Positions 16,085-24,992 of a stretch of 49,026 nt of DNA are shown here, piece after piece. The notes below the pieces were generated by a model that saw only the letters and a program-made list of their open reading frames with translations, ran no database searches and was not told the DNA's origin. Within the stretch, counting starts at the first letter, position 1. Every line of letters starts with the position of its first letter. The position numbers and the translations under genes were made by a program. The DNA comes from Betaproteobacteria bacterium (GTDB taxonomy: Bacteria > Pseudomonadota > Gammaproteobacteria > Burkholderiales > Burkholderiaceae_C), in the NCBI GenBank assembly GCA_010030205.1, contig RGQD01000003.1, positions 1-49,026 on the forward strand. Reading direction: 5' to 3'.

Positions 16085-18204
16085 AGCGTCGTGTAGGGTT
16101 CGCAGCGGCCCAGTAGCTCTGCATGTCGGCCGGCGTCAGCCAAGCGGCCTTGTTCGAAGACAAAAATCTTGTGGGCGTTGACCAGCGTCGACAAGCGGTG
16201 GCTGACGATCACCACGGTACGCCCAGACGCGATACGGCCCAGGTTGCGCATGAAGATGGCCTCGCTCTCAGGGTCTAACGCGCTGGCGGCTTCGTCCAGG
16301 ATCAGGATGCGTGGTTCGGGCAGCAAGGCTCGGGCGATCGCCAGGCGCTGACGCTGCCCGCCCGAAAGGTTGGCGGCGTTTTCTTCCAGCATCGTGTCAT
16401 AGCCTTGGGGCAGGCGTTCGATGAACTCATCGGCGCCCGCAGCCTGCGAGGCCGCCACGATTGCCTCGAAGCTGGCATCGGGCCGGCCCATTGCGATGTT
16501 TTCTCGCACACTGCCGCGGAACATGAAATTGTCCTGCAACACCACACCGGTGCTGCGGCGTAGGTGGGCCAGGTCGATCTCGCGGATGTCGACACCGTCG
16601 AAGCGGATCACGCCTTCCTGAACCGGGTACAGGCCTTGGATCAGCCTTGTGAACGTGGTCTTGCCCGAGCCGCTGCGGCCGACCACACCGACCACAGTGC
16701 CGGGGGCGATGTCGATCGATACCCGGTCCAGTGCCGTATTGGCCGCGCTCGGATAGCGGAAGGTCACATTGTCCAGTTCGATACGGCCTTGCAGTTCTGG
16801 CCGCAGCCCACCGCTTGAGCGTCGTTCGGACGGGCGGTTCATCACCTCGGCCAGCATCTTGACCGCCAGCGCAGTCTCTTGGTATTGCTTGACCAGGCCG
16901 ACAATTTGCACCAGCGGGCCCACCACCCGGCCCGACATGATCTGGAAAGCGATCAGTGAGCCCACGGTCAGTTGCAGGCTGAACACGTCGAGCGCCCCCA
17001 GCGCGATCACTGTCACCGACATCAGCTTGCTCAGCAGGTCGGTCAAGGTGCTGGCCGCGATACCCAACTTGCCCACGCTGAACATCATGTTGATGGTGTT
17101 GGCCGAGCGCTGATCCCAGACCTTGCGCTGCTTGGGCTCGATCGCCAATGACTTGACAGTGCGCATCCCGTGAATGGTTTCCACCAGCATCGACTGGCGA
17201 ATGCCCTCGGCGTTGTACAGCGCCTGCAGCCGCACGTTCAAAGGCTTGATCATCAGCATCACGACCAAGGCCATCAGTGCGGAGAACACGAGGACCACAC
17301 AGCCCAGCTTGATGCTGTACGAGAACAGCAGTGGAATGAAAATCACCAGCGCGGTGGCGTCCAATGCGGTGAAGAACAGGCTTCCGGTCAGGAAGTTGCG
17401 GATCGAACTGACCTGCTGCATGTGGCGCACGATCATGCCGGCCGTGCTGGTCTCGAAATAGTCGATCGGCAGCGACAACAGGTGGCTAAAGGTTCTTTTG
17501 GCCAGGCGCATGTCGATGATGTTGGACGCGTGTAGCGTCAAGTACGAGCGCATGTAGCTAAAGCCTGCTTCGAACAGCAGGACCCCGATCACACCGACTG
17601 TCAGCACGATCAGGGTCGAATAGCTCTGGTGAGTGAGAACCTTGTCGAGCACCAACTGGGTGAAGATGGCCGTGCCCAGGCTCAGAAAGTGAAGAGTGAT
17701 CACCGCGATCGCGATGTCTCTGAAGGCGCGTCGTTGCCTGAAGATCTCGGGGATGAACCAACGCAGACCGAAGGGCTGGTTGGCATCCAGCAAGCTGTGG
17801 TTGCGCTTGAGGACCAGGGCTTCGCCAGCCCAGTCCTTGCAGAATTCGGCCTCGCCCATGAGCTGGATCGTCGTACCCGCCAGGGGGTCGAGGATGGCCA
17901 CTTGCTTGGCGGCGCCGGTGGCGCTTAGTTTTGGGATGCCGGCGACGATCACCGAATGGCCATCGCGTCGCCTGACGATCAGCGGGAACACGCCGTCTAG
18001 CGCGGTCAGCGACGCCCAGGTCAGGCTGACGGTTTGGGCTTTGAAGCCCAGTTCGGTGGCCATTCGTACCGCCAAGCGGCTTTCCGGTTCACGGGCCTCC
18101 AGTGCGAAGTCGTGGATCAGGCGCTCTGGCAGGGCCGCTACGCCATGGTGCTGTGCCACTGCCGTGAGGCATTGGACGGTGCTGTGCGGGTAGGGGGCCT
18201 TCAT
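16057..18204 (-). CDS. Type I secretion ABC exporter with C39-like domain (HlyB type)
   Basis: 715 residues. The N-terminal 130 residues are a C39-peptidase-like domain in which the catalytic cysteine position is serine (HSTVQCLTAVAQHHGV), so it should bind but not cleave its substrate, as in HlyB. The membrane domain spans about 160-430. The ATPase domain has Walker A GRSGSGKTT near 507, signature LSGGQRQRLAIARAL near 611 and Walker B ILILDEAASALD near 635. With the HlyD partner it forms an exporter that needs an uncleaved C-terminal signal. The obvious candidate substrate is the Ig-repeat protein at 20547, which has no N-terminal signal peptide. Divergent from the GT41 gene. Confidence 0.92.
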   Translation of the reverse strand: MKAPYPHSTVQCLTAVAQHHGVAALPERLIHDFALEAREPESRLAVRMATELGFKAQTVSLTWASLTALDGVFPLIVRRRDGHSVIVAGIPKLSATGAAKQVAILDPLAGTTIQLMGEAEFCKDWAGEALVLKRNHSLLDANQPFGLRWFIPEIFRQRRAFRDIAIAVITLHFLSLGTAIFTQLVLDKVLTHQSYSTLIVLTVGVIGVLLFEAGFSYMRSYLTLHASNIIDMRLAKRTFSHLLSLPIDYFETSTAGMIVRHMQQVSSIRNFLTGSLFFTALDATALVIFIPLLFSYSIKLGCVVLVFSALMALVVMLMIKPLNVRLQALYNAEGIRQSMLVETIHGMRTVKSLAIEPKQRKVWDQRSANTINMMFSVGKLGIAASTLTDLLSKLMSVTVIALGALDVFSLQLTVGSLIAFQIMSGRVVGPLVQIVGLVKQYQETALAVKMLAEVMNRPSERRSSGGLRPELQGRIELDNVTFRYPSAANTALDRVSIDIAPGTVVGVVGRSGSGKTTFTRLIQGLYPVQEGVIRFDGVDIREIDLAHLRRSTGVVLQDNFMFRGSVRENIAMGRPDASFEAIVAASQAAGADEFIERLPQGYDTMLEENAANLSGGQRQRLAIARALLPEPRILILDEAASALDPESEAIFMRNLGRIASGRTVVIVSHRLSTLVNAHKIFVFEQGRLADAGRHAELLGRCEPYTTLWNQQTTHL

Positions 18205-18488
18205 ACTAAGGACTTTAACCTAGGCAAGACCTCTAAAAATCGATGAAAATGTGCCAATCGGTTTTTTCCATAGCGTGATCGAAGAACCAATTTTGATGCT
18301 GAACCAGTGGTGGTCGGGTCTTGGGTTGTCGGACGCTGGTGCGGTTTGCTGCAAGGACAGGTTTGGCGTGGTGTTTTTACTGAAATTTCGCAGCGAGCGG
18401 CTGGCGCCGGCTCTATTGAATGATTGGGTGGGCTTTGCCGTGCGTAGGCTTGTTCGTCATGTTGATGCTCGGCATGCCATGAGTCGGC

Positions 18489-20318
18489 ATGGACGCTGAA
18501 ATGCAGGCCTTGTCGAATTCGGCGGCCTTGATCAAGGCCCAGGCCGGATTGCTCGAGATGAGCGAGTTGATGACGCTGAGCGCTGAGATGACACTCGCCG
18601 GCGATTCAGATGCAGCCATCATGCTGTATCGCGCTTGGATCCTCACGCCGCTGCCCGATCAAGCGGGTTTCGTCTTTGTTGCGCTTTTCAATCTGGGGGT
18701 GACGCTTGGCAGCATGGGTGATGACGCTGGCGCTGAGCAGGCTTATCGGGACGCGATCGCCGTCAACCCGGAGTTTCTTGAAGCCAGGCTCAACCTGGGC
18801 TCGGTGCTTGAGCGCCAGGGCCGACCTGCCGAGGCCATCAATTGCTGGCAGCAATTGGTTGGCTTACCGGTTGCACTGCTGCCCGCGCAGCAGCACCTGT
18901 TGCTGAAGACATTGAACCAATTGGGTCGTCTTTGGGAAGTGTCGCTACGCTACGCTGAGGCTGAGGCGGCTTTGCGCCACAGTCTGGAGATCGATCCCCA
19001 GCAACCCGATGTTCTTCAGCATTGGCAACACTTGCGTCAGCGCCAATGCATCTGGCCTGTGGCGCTGCCTTTTGGCGAGGTCAGCGCGTACTCGCTGTTG
19101 ATGTCGCATTCGACATTGTCGATGCTGGCGGCGCACGATGATCCTGCGCTCCAGCTGCTGACCGCTCGCTCATATGTTGCTCGAAAGTTGCCGCCTGCGC
19201 CTGCTGCGCTGTCGGCGGGTCGCAGCTACCAACATTCGCGACTGCGGGTCGGCTATCTGTCGGGAGACTTGTGCACCCATGCGGTCGGACTGCTGTTGGC
19301 CGACTTGTTCGAGCAGCATGACCGCAGCCGTGTCGAGGTTTATGCCTTCTGCCACAGCGTCGAGGACGGCAGTGCGTACCGTCAACGCCTGAAGGCCGCA
19401 TTTGAGCATTTCGAGTCCATCTCGCAGTTGAACGATGCGCAAGCAGCGCAGCGCATCCTGGACTGTGAGATCGATGTCTTGGTGGACTTGCATGGACTGA
19501 GCGCTGGCATGCGCCAAGGCATCCTCGCGCTGCGGCCTGCGCCTGTGCAAGTGACTTGGCTCGGATTCATCGGCACCACGGCACTGCCATGGATCGACCA
19601 TGTGATTGCCGATCGCTATGCCTTGCCTGCTTCGCTGCAGTCGATGTTCAGCGAGCAGGTTCTTTACCTGGACCCCTGCTTCCTTCCCGGCGATCGCCGG
19701 CGCGAGCTTGGTCCTGCAATCACGCGCACTCAGGCTGGACTGCCGGAAGCTGGCTTTGTGTTTGCGTCGTTCAACAATGCTTACAAACTGAACCCGGTGA
19801 TGTTTGATTGCTGGCTGCGTATCTTGCGCGCTGTGCCCGACAGTGTGTTGTGGCTGTTGGATGACAACCCTGTCGCTACCGCTAATTTGGCGGCTTTTGC
19901 AGCTCGGCAAGGTCTGGCGCCTGAACGGTTGGTGTTCGCGCCGAGGGTGACCACGGCAACCTACCGTGCCAGATTGGCCCTGGCTGATCTGTTTCTGGAC
20001 AACCACCCCTACAACGCCGGCTCCACTGCCAACGATGTGCTGTGGATGGGAGTGCCCATGCTCACGCTCAGTGGCAGGTCGTTCGTCTCGCGAATGGGCG
20101 GTAGTCTTTTGAACGCACTGGGACTGCCTGAACTCGTGACTCACAGTCACCTGCAATACGAGGAAACCGCGACTGCTTTGGCGCGCGACCCCGACAGGCT
20201 GCGTGCGATTCGCGACCGGCTGCAATGTGCACGGTACGACAGTCCGGCCTTCGACATGACCCGTCTGGCCGGCGCGCTGGAGGGACTGTTCGAAACAGCC
20301 GCTGGCAGGGGCGCTTGA
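18489..20318 (+). CDS. TPR-containing GT41 (OGT/SPINDLY-like) glycosyltransferase
   Basis: 609 residues. The N-terminal third has tetratricopeptide repeats (FNLGVTLGSMGDDAGAEQAY; ARLNLGSVLERQGRPAEAIN; the pattern recurs to about residue 180). The rest is a GT41 catalytic domain: RVGYLSGDLCTHAVGLLLAD near 250, VLVDLHGLSAGMRQGILALR near 330, and LFLDNHPYNAGSTANDVLWM with MGVPMLTLSGRSFVSRMGGS near 500. GT41 enzymes attach sugars to Ser/Thr of cytoplasmic proteins, and in bacteria some modify adhesins or flagellins. It is followed after 228 bases by the Ig-repeat protein and preceded by divergent type I secretion genes, so the secreted protein is a plausible target. Donor sugar unknown. Confidence 0.88.
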   Translation: MDAEMQALSNSAALIKAQAGLLEMSELMTLSAEMTLAGDSDAAIMLYRAWILTPLPDQAGFVFVALFNLGVTLGSMGDDAGAEQAYRDAIAVNPEFLEARLNLGSVLERQGRPAEAINCWQQLVGLPVALLPAQQHLLLKTLNQLGRLWEVSLRYAEAEAALRHSLEIDPQQPDVLQHWQHLRQRQCIWPVALPFGEVSAYSLLMSHSTLSMLAAHDDPALQLLTARSYVARKLPPAPAALSAGRSYQHSRLRVGYLSGDLCTHAVGLLLADLFEQHDRSRVEVYAFCHSVEDGSAYRQRLKAAFEHFESISQLNDAQAAQRILDCEIDVLVDLHGLSAGMRQGILALRPAPVQVTWLGFIGTTALPWIDHVIADRYALPASLQSMFSEQVLYLDPCFLPGDRRRELGPAITRTQAGLPEAGFVFASFNNAYKLNPVMFDCWLRILRAVPDSVLWLLDDNPVATANLAAFAARQGLAPERLVFAPRVTTATYRARLALADLFLDNHPYNAGSTANDVLWMGVPMLTLSGRSFVSRMGGSLLNALGLPELVTHSHLQYEETATALARDPDRLRAIRDRLQCARYDSPAFDMTRLAGALEGLFETAAGRGA

Positions 20319-20546
20319 GGTGCTTGAGCGAGTTGGCTGGCACACGCAGCGAGGATTGAGCTGCCGACTTGCCGATCTCGGCGACCGGATCTCTTGTTTG
20401 GCAAAGACGCCGTCCAATGCGCCGAAACGGGCGTGCACCAGAGTTTTTTCTCGCGCGCCCGCCGCTCCGCTGTCCTTCACGTCTTCATCCCTTCACCCTC
20501 GTAGTGGGAAGGGTTCATTGTTCGCAAAGACCATCGATCGTGACCT

Positions 20547-23510
20547 ATGACGACCATTAAATTGACCACTGACTCGGGGCTCAGCCCCAGCGACGGCATC
20601 ACCAATGTCGCGTCGGTTGACGTCGGAGGCCTCGCGGCGGGCTCGACCTGGCAGTACAGCGTCGACGCTGGCGCCAGTTGGCGACCGGGCAGCGGAGGCA
20701 GCTTTGCGCTTGCCGCGAGTGCCTACGCGGCCGGTGACATTCAGGCCAAGCAGATCGATAGCGCAGGCATCGCCGGCAGCCCAGCGGTGTTGGGCGCGGT
20801 CACGATCGACCTCAGCGCCCCAGAAATACTGACGCTGTCGCTGATGAATGACAACGGCGTGCTAGCCGACGACAACATCAGCAATGACGGCAGTCTGAGC
20901 ATCGGCTCTTTGGAAGACGGCGCACGGGTCGAGTACAGGCTTGGCGGGGCCGGCGCCTGGACCACCAGCTTCACGCCATCAGTGGGTGCCAATTCGGTTC
21001 AGGTCCGCCAGACCGATGTCGCCGGCAACGTCTCGAACCCGAGCGATCTGTTGAATTTCACGCTCGATCGAACCATTCCAGCGCTGACGCCGTACTTGCC
21101 CAACGACACCGGTGGCAGTTCGGTCGATGGCATCAGCAGCGTCGGGGACCTCGCTCTGCGCGGGGCCGGGCAGGAGAGCATCACGGTGGCCTACCAACTC
21201 GATGGGGACGTCAATTGGCAGGACAGCGTCATCCTGACCGAAGGAACTCACACCGTGAGGATGCGCCAGACCAGCATCGGCGGCAACTTTTTGGTCAATG
21301 ACTACAGCTTCACTGTGGACACAGCGCCGCCTGTAGCACCTCTTGTGAAGCTTAAGAACGACAACGGACTGCGCGCCGATGACTTCGTCACCAACAGTGG
21401 TTTGCTGGTTGTCGCAACGGAATCGACTGCCGCAACGGTGGCGTACAGCAACAACGCTGGTGCTTGGACGACCAGCTTTGTGGCGGTGGAGGGCGTGAAC
21501 GATGTGCAACTGAACCAGACCGACGCTGCCGGCAATGTGTCGGACAACACCAGCTTCAGTTTTGTGCTCGACACCCGCGCGCCTGCCCCGCTGACCATCT
21601 TGGCTACAGTCGACAGCGGTGTCAGCGACCAGGACATGATCAGCAACGATCCCTCGATGGTGATCAGCACGCCCGAGGACGGCGCCACAATCCAGTATTG
21701 CGCCAACAACGGGGCTTGGACTGCGGCGTTTCCGACCTTGAAGGATGGTGCCAACTCGCTGCAAGTGCGAGCGGTAGATCTGGCCGGCAATGCCTCGGCC
21801 GCGAGCGCGGCCTATACGCTCACACTTGACACGGTGGCTGCGCCGTTGACGCTGGCTCTGGCCATCAACTCAGGAATCAGCCCCACGGACTGGGCCAGCA
21901 AGTTCGGCACCGTCAACGTCACGGGTATCGAGGCTGGTGCGAGCTGGCAGTACAGCACGAATGGGGGCGTTGACTGGGTTCCTGGCGTTGGCAACAGCTT
22001 CAAACTCGACGAGGATGTCTATTCGGCGGGTGCGGTGCGGGCGATGCAAACCGACATTGCAGGCAATTCCAGCCTGAGTTCGGTCGCAAGCGCAGTGACC
22101 ATCGACGCAACCATCCCTGATGCCTTGGTGCTGTCGCTGCGCACTGACAGCGGCTCGCCAGATGACGATCTCACCAACGACGGCACGCTGGCATTTTCGG
22201 CCGAGACCGGTGCCAAGCTGAGTTACAGCGTTGACAATGGCAAGACATGGCTTGACAACTTCACGCCCAGAGAAGGTGCCAACGCGGTCCTGGCGCGCCA
22301 GATGGACGTGGCTGGCAATGTCTCGAGCCGCAGTGCTGTCTTCAACTTTGTACTCGACACCCTGCCGCCCGCGCTGAGCCTGGCGCTGGCCCGCGACACT
22401 GGCTCCAGTTCGACCGACCGGGTCAGCAGTGAAGCAGAGTTGCTCCTGGTCGGTGCCGGTGCCGACAACCTGCCAGCGCTGGAACTGCAGATTGCTTACC
22501 GCCTGGACGGTGCCGCCAATTGGGTCGACAGTGTCGCGCTGACCGAAGGGCGGCACACGGTGAGCCTGCGCGAGACCGATACCGCTGGCAATACTGTCAC
22601 CAAAGACTATGTCTTCACGATCGACACCGTGTCGCCCGCTGCACCGGTCTTGTCAGAGATCACCCCGACGCCTGCGTCCGGGAAGATTCCGAGTTTCAGC
22701 CTCGCGTTGAGCGGCATCGAGTCAAATGCCAAGCTTGAATACAGCCTGAACAGTGGCCCTTGGGTCGGCAACTACAAAGCCTCGTCCGCAGGGGACGATA
22801 TCCAGGTGCAGCAGATTGATCTGGCTGGCAATGTCTCGGACCCCAGCGTGATGATGAACGGGATCTTCGATGCCAGAATCTCCTTGGGTCTGCTGGCATA
22901 TGGCTGGAAGTCTCATGACCTGCTAGGCGGCGCTCTCATCAGCGGCGCTGGCCAGAACGCGACGACTGGCCTCAACGGTGCCGTAAGTCTCGCGAATCTG
23001 AGCGACACCTCGGTCGCCTTGACCGTCAGCCGCGCCAACCTCGCTGCTGAGAGCGCCACCGTCGATGCCGCGGTGAACCTGCAGGATGCTATTGCGATCC
23101 TCAAGATGATTGTTGGCCTGGATGTCAATGGCGCTGGCAAGCCGCTGTCACCCTACCAGAGCTATGCGGCCGATTTCGACGGCAATGGCAAGGTCGAGTT
23201 GAGTGACGCGATCAGCGTGCTCAAGCATGTGGTCGGTCTTGCTTCTCCCGATCCGGCTTGGCTGTTCTTCAACGAGGCGCTTGTTCCGCCAGGCGCCGGC
23301 CTGAATCCCGGCATCCCGCCTGCGATCAGCGCAGTGGGTGTGGGTCAGCTCCATTTTGGTTTGGTGGGCGTGTTGCGCGGCGATGTCGACGGCAGCTTTG
23401 GAGGCGCGGCCGGGTCCTTGAACCTGGATGTACTGCAGCCCAGCTACATCCACGACCTCGCGCTTCAGCCGGGGCTTAACTTGTCGCAATTCGGGGTGTA
23501 TGGACCTTGA
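20547..23510 (+). CDS. Large Ig-like repeat protein, probable type I-secreted adhesin
   Basis: 987 residues without an N-terminal signal peptide. About nine tandem Ig-like units of 85-95 residues fill residues 1-770; each starts like LSLMNDNG...DDNISNDGSL and ends QxDxAGNxS...FxLDTxxP. Residues from about 830 hold a dockerin-like pair of calcium loops (VNLQDAIAILKMIVGLDVNG and DFDGNGKVELSDAISVLKHV). The C-terminus (HFGLVGVLRGDVDGSF ... LSQFGVYGP) resembles the end of other Burkholderiales proteins thought to leave by type I secretion. The protein probably acts outside the cell in adhesion or as a surface layer. Secretion by the neighbouring exporter and glycosylation by the GT41 enzyme are inferred from position. 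Internal repeats may recombine. Confidence 0.82.
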   Translation: MTTIKLTTDSGLSPSDGITNVASVDVGGLAAGSTWQYSVDAGASWRPGSGGSFALAASAYAAGDIQAKQIDSAGIAGSPAVLGAVTIDLSAPEILTLSLMNDNGVLADDNISNDGSLSIGSLEDGARVEYRLGGAGAWTTSFTPSVGANSVQVRQTDVAGNVSNPSDLLNFTLDRTIPALTPYLPNDTGGSSVDGISSVGDLALRGAGQESITVAYQLDGDVNWQDSVILTEGTHTVRMRQTSIGGNFLVNDYSFTVDTAPPVAPLVKLKNDNGLRADDFVTNSGLLVVATESTAATVAYSNNAGAWTTSFVAVEGVNDVQLNQTDAAGNVSDNTSFSFVLDTRAPAPLTILATVDSGVSDQDMISNDPSMVISTPEDGATIQYCANNGAWTAAFPTLKDGANSLQVRAVDLAGNASAASAAYTLTLDTVAAPLTLALAINSGISPTDWASKFGTVNVTGIEAGASWQYSTNGGVDWVPGVGNSFKLDEDVYSAGAVRAMQTDIAGNSSLSSVASAVTIDATIPDALVLSLRTDSGSPDDDLTNDGTLAFSAETGAKLSYSVDNGKTWLDNFTPREGANAVLARQMDVAGNVSSRSAVFNFVLDTLPPALSLALARDTGSSSTDRVSSEAELLLVGAGADNLPALELQIAYRLDGAANWVDSVALTEGRHTVSLRETDTAGNTVTKDYVFTIDTVSPAAPVLSEITPTPASGKIPSFSLALSGIESNAKLEYSLNSGPWVGNYKASSAGDDIQVQQIDLAGNVSDPSVMMNGIFDARISLGLLAYGWKSHDLLGGALISGAGQNATTGLNGAVSLANLSDTSVALTVSRANLAAESATVDAAVNLQDAIAILKMIVGLDVNGAGKPLSPYQSYAADFDGNGKVELSDAISVLKHVVGLASPDPAWLFFNEALVPPGAGLNPGIPPAISAVGVGQLHFGLVGVLRGDVDGSFGGAAGSLNLDVLQPSYIHDLALQPGLNLSQFGVYGP

Positions 23511-23515
23511 TGCTC

Positions 23516-23545
23516 GGCGCGGGGCCAGCGCTTGCGCCCCGCGCC
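23516..23545. terminator. Strong hairpin between convergent genes
   Basis: GGCGCGGGGC (23516-23525) and GCCCCGCGCC (23536-23545) form a perfect 10-bp stem with a 10-base loop, in the 48-base gap between the convergent Ig-repeat and L,D-transpeptidase genes. There is no T-run, but the position fits a bidirectional terminator. Confidence 0.6.
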
Positions 23546-23558
23546 ATTCAGCCTGAAG

Positions 23559-24992
23559 TCAGCCGCCGCCGCGCGCCTTGCTGTTGTCAGCGGCCAGCGT
23601 CGAGCGTGCGCTCTTGCCGTCGGCGATGCTGCGAGGTGTTGCGCCGCGCAGCATCGCGGTGATCGGCGGTGGGACCTTGCCCTCAAACAGGATGCGCCAC
23701 TGCCCGGCGCGCTGGATCCAGTACTGCCTCACGCCGAAGGACCGTGCTGCGTCGGACTCGCCGTCTTGCTGGCCTGTGACGATCATCATCGGCGCGCTCT
23801 CACCGTACCAGCCGATCAGGCTCAGGCCCTGGCGTGGCGCTTGGCTGCGCATTGCGGGTTCTTCACGGGTGGCGGTCGAGTCGTACCACAGGCTGGTTTG
23901 CCGATCATCGCCGCGGCGACGCGCACCATCCCAGGCGTCGTAGGCCTGTCGGAAGGTGGCCGCATCCTGGCTCGGAGTGTCGGCAGACACCCATGACAGT
24001 TGCCTGGAGATCACCAGCGGCGTGTCGACGGTGGCCAATCGGTCGGCCAGGTAGAGCACGTCGCTGTTGGCCAGCGCCAGGCAGCCGTCGGTGGAAAACG
24101 GTGGTCGCGCCAGCGTGTCTTCGGGCACGCCGTGCACGAACAGCCCATTGCCTTTTCGGCCCTGGCTGCGGTCCCAGGCGTTGGGGTAGCTGATGCCCAG
24201 CGCGGCGCTGCCCAGCCTCGGGTCGATCTGGTTGGCCGCCAGTGAACTGGTGATCCAGTAAACGCCGAGTGGCGTGCGCAGATCATCGGCAATTTTCTTG
24301 TCGACGCCGGCCTTGCCGAGCGAGACATAGAAGTCGCGCTCCAATGTCAGACCCTTGGGGCCGTTGACAAACAGGTACAGGCGCGACCGCGACGCGTCGA
24401 CCGCGATGGCGCGGCGGGTGCTGGCAGGCAGCGCGGCAAATTCTCGCGGCAGCGTGCCGGGTGCAGGTGGCCGCAGCAGCGCGTCAAACCGCCGCCGCGA
24501 CTCTTCGCGCAAGGTGTCGAGGTCTTCGTTGGCCGGCTCGACGCTTTGCAGCGGCGCGCCCTGGAAGCTTGGCCGACCGGCCCGGCTGGCCAACAGGTCG
24601 GCGTGCAGCAACTGGCCGAGCGAGAAACCCGGGTAGTCGCGCAGCAAGTCCTGGCTCATCCGGAACGCCAGTTCACCCTGGCCATCGGCCGAGGCCTGGT
24701 AGGCGGCCATCAAGCGCGCTTCTGGGCTGTCGTCCAGCGCACGCGGTGCCGCAGGCCGGCTGGCAGCTTCAACTACAGGCTTGGGTGTTGGCGCTGACCA
24801 GTTGGCGTTGGCCATGGCCAGCCAAGGCGCGATGCTGGAGATCGGGGTCATCACGGTAGTGCCGGCAAGCACCGCACAGACCACCGCCAAGCCGAGCCAG
24901 TGCCGCCCTCGCCACCGGCGGCGTCGCGTCGGTGTTGGGTAGAGCGCCGATCCGCCGGCTTCTCTTTGCAGCGGCACGTGAGTTTGCCTCAT
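23559..24992 (-). CDS. L,D-transpeptidase (YkuD) with NTF2-like C-terminal domain
   Basis: 477 residues. An Arg-rich N-terminus is followed by one hydrophobic segment (LGLAVVCAVLAGTTVM, about 33-48), so it is a membrane-anchored or exported protein. The YkuD domain has LFVHGVPEDT and FSTDGCLALANSD, giving His287 and catalytic Cys304. Such enzymes make 3-3 cross-links in peptidoglycan or attach proteins to it. Residues from about 350 form an NTF2/Cds6-like domain (FRQAYDAWDGARRRGD ... QYWIQRAGQWRILFEG). The ATG at 24992 is preferred to a GTG at 25022 because it overlaps the previous stop as ATGA. The upstream gene encodes a related C-terminal domain, so the two proteins probably work together on the wall. 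Confidence 0.85.
   Translation of the reverse strand: MRQTHVPLQREAGGSALYPTPTRRRRWRGRHWLGLAVVCAVLAGTTVMTPISSIAPWLAMANANWSAPTPKPVVEAASRPAAPRALDDSPEARLMAAYQASADGQGELAFRMSQDLLRDYPGFSLGQLLHADLLASRAGRPSFQGAPLQSVEPANEDLDTLREESRRRFDALLRPPAPGTLPREFAALPASTRRAIAVDASRSRLYLFVNGPKGLTLERDFYVSLGKAGVDKKIADDLRTPLGVYWITSSLAANQIDPRLGSAALGISYPNAWDRSQGRKGNGLFVHGVPEDTLARPPFSTDGCLALANSDVLYLADRLATVDTPLVISRQLSWVSADTPSQDAATFRQAYDAWDGARRRGDDRQTSLWYDSTATREEPAMRSQAPRQGLSLIGWYGESAPMMIVTGQQDGESDAARSFGVRQYWIQRAGQWRILFEGKVPPPITAMLRGATPRSIADGKSARSTLAADNSKARGGG

Noticed and set aside
18251-18499. 82-codon frame in the gap between the exporter and GT41 genes
   Set aside because: Starts at a GTG with no ribosome-binding site, no recognisable family, mixed composition, and runs into the GT41 gene; not enough to call a gene.
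20979-21764. 261-codon open frame on the minus strand
   Set aside because: Antisense to the Ig-repeat protein, whose periodic structure proves the plus strand is coding.
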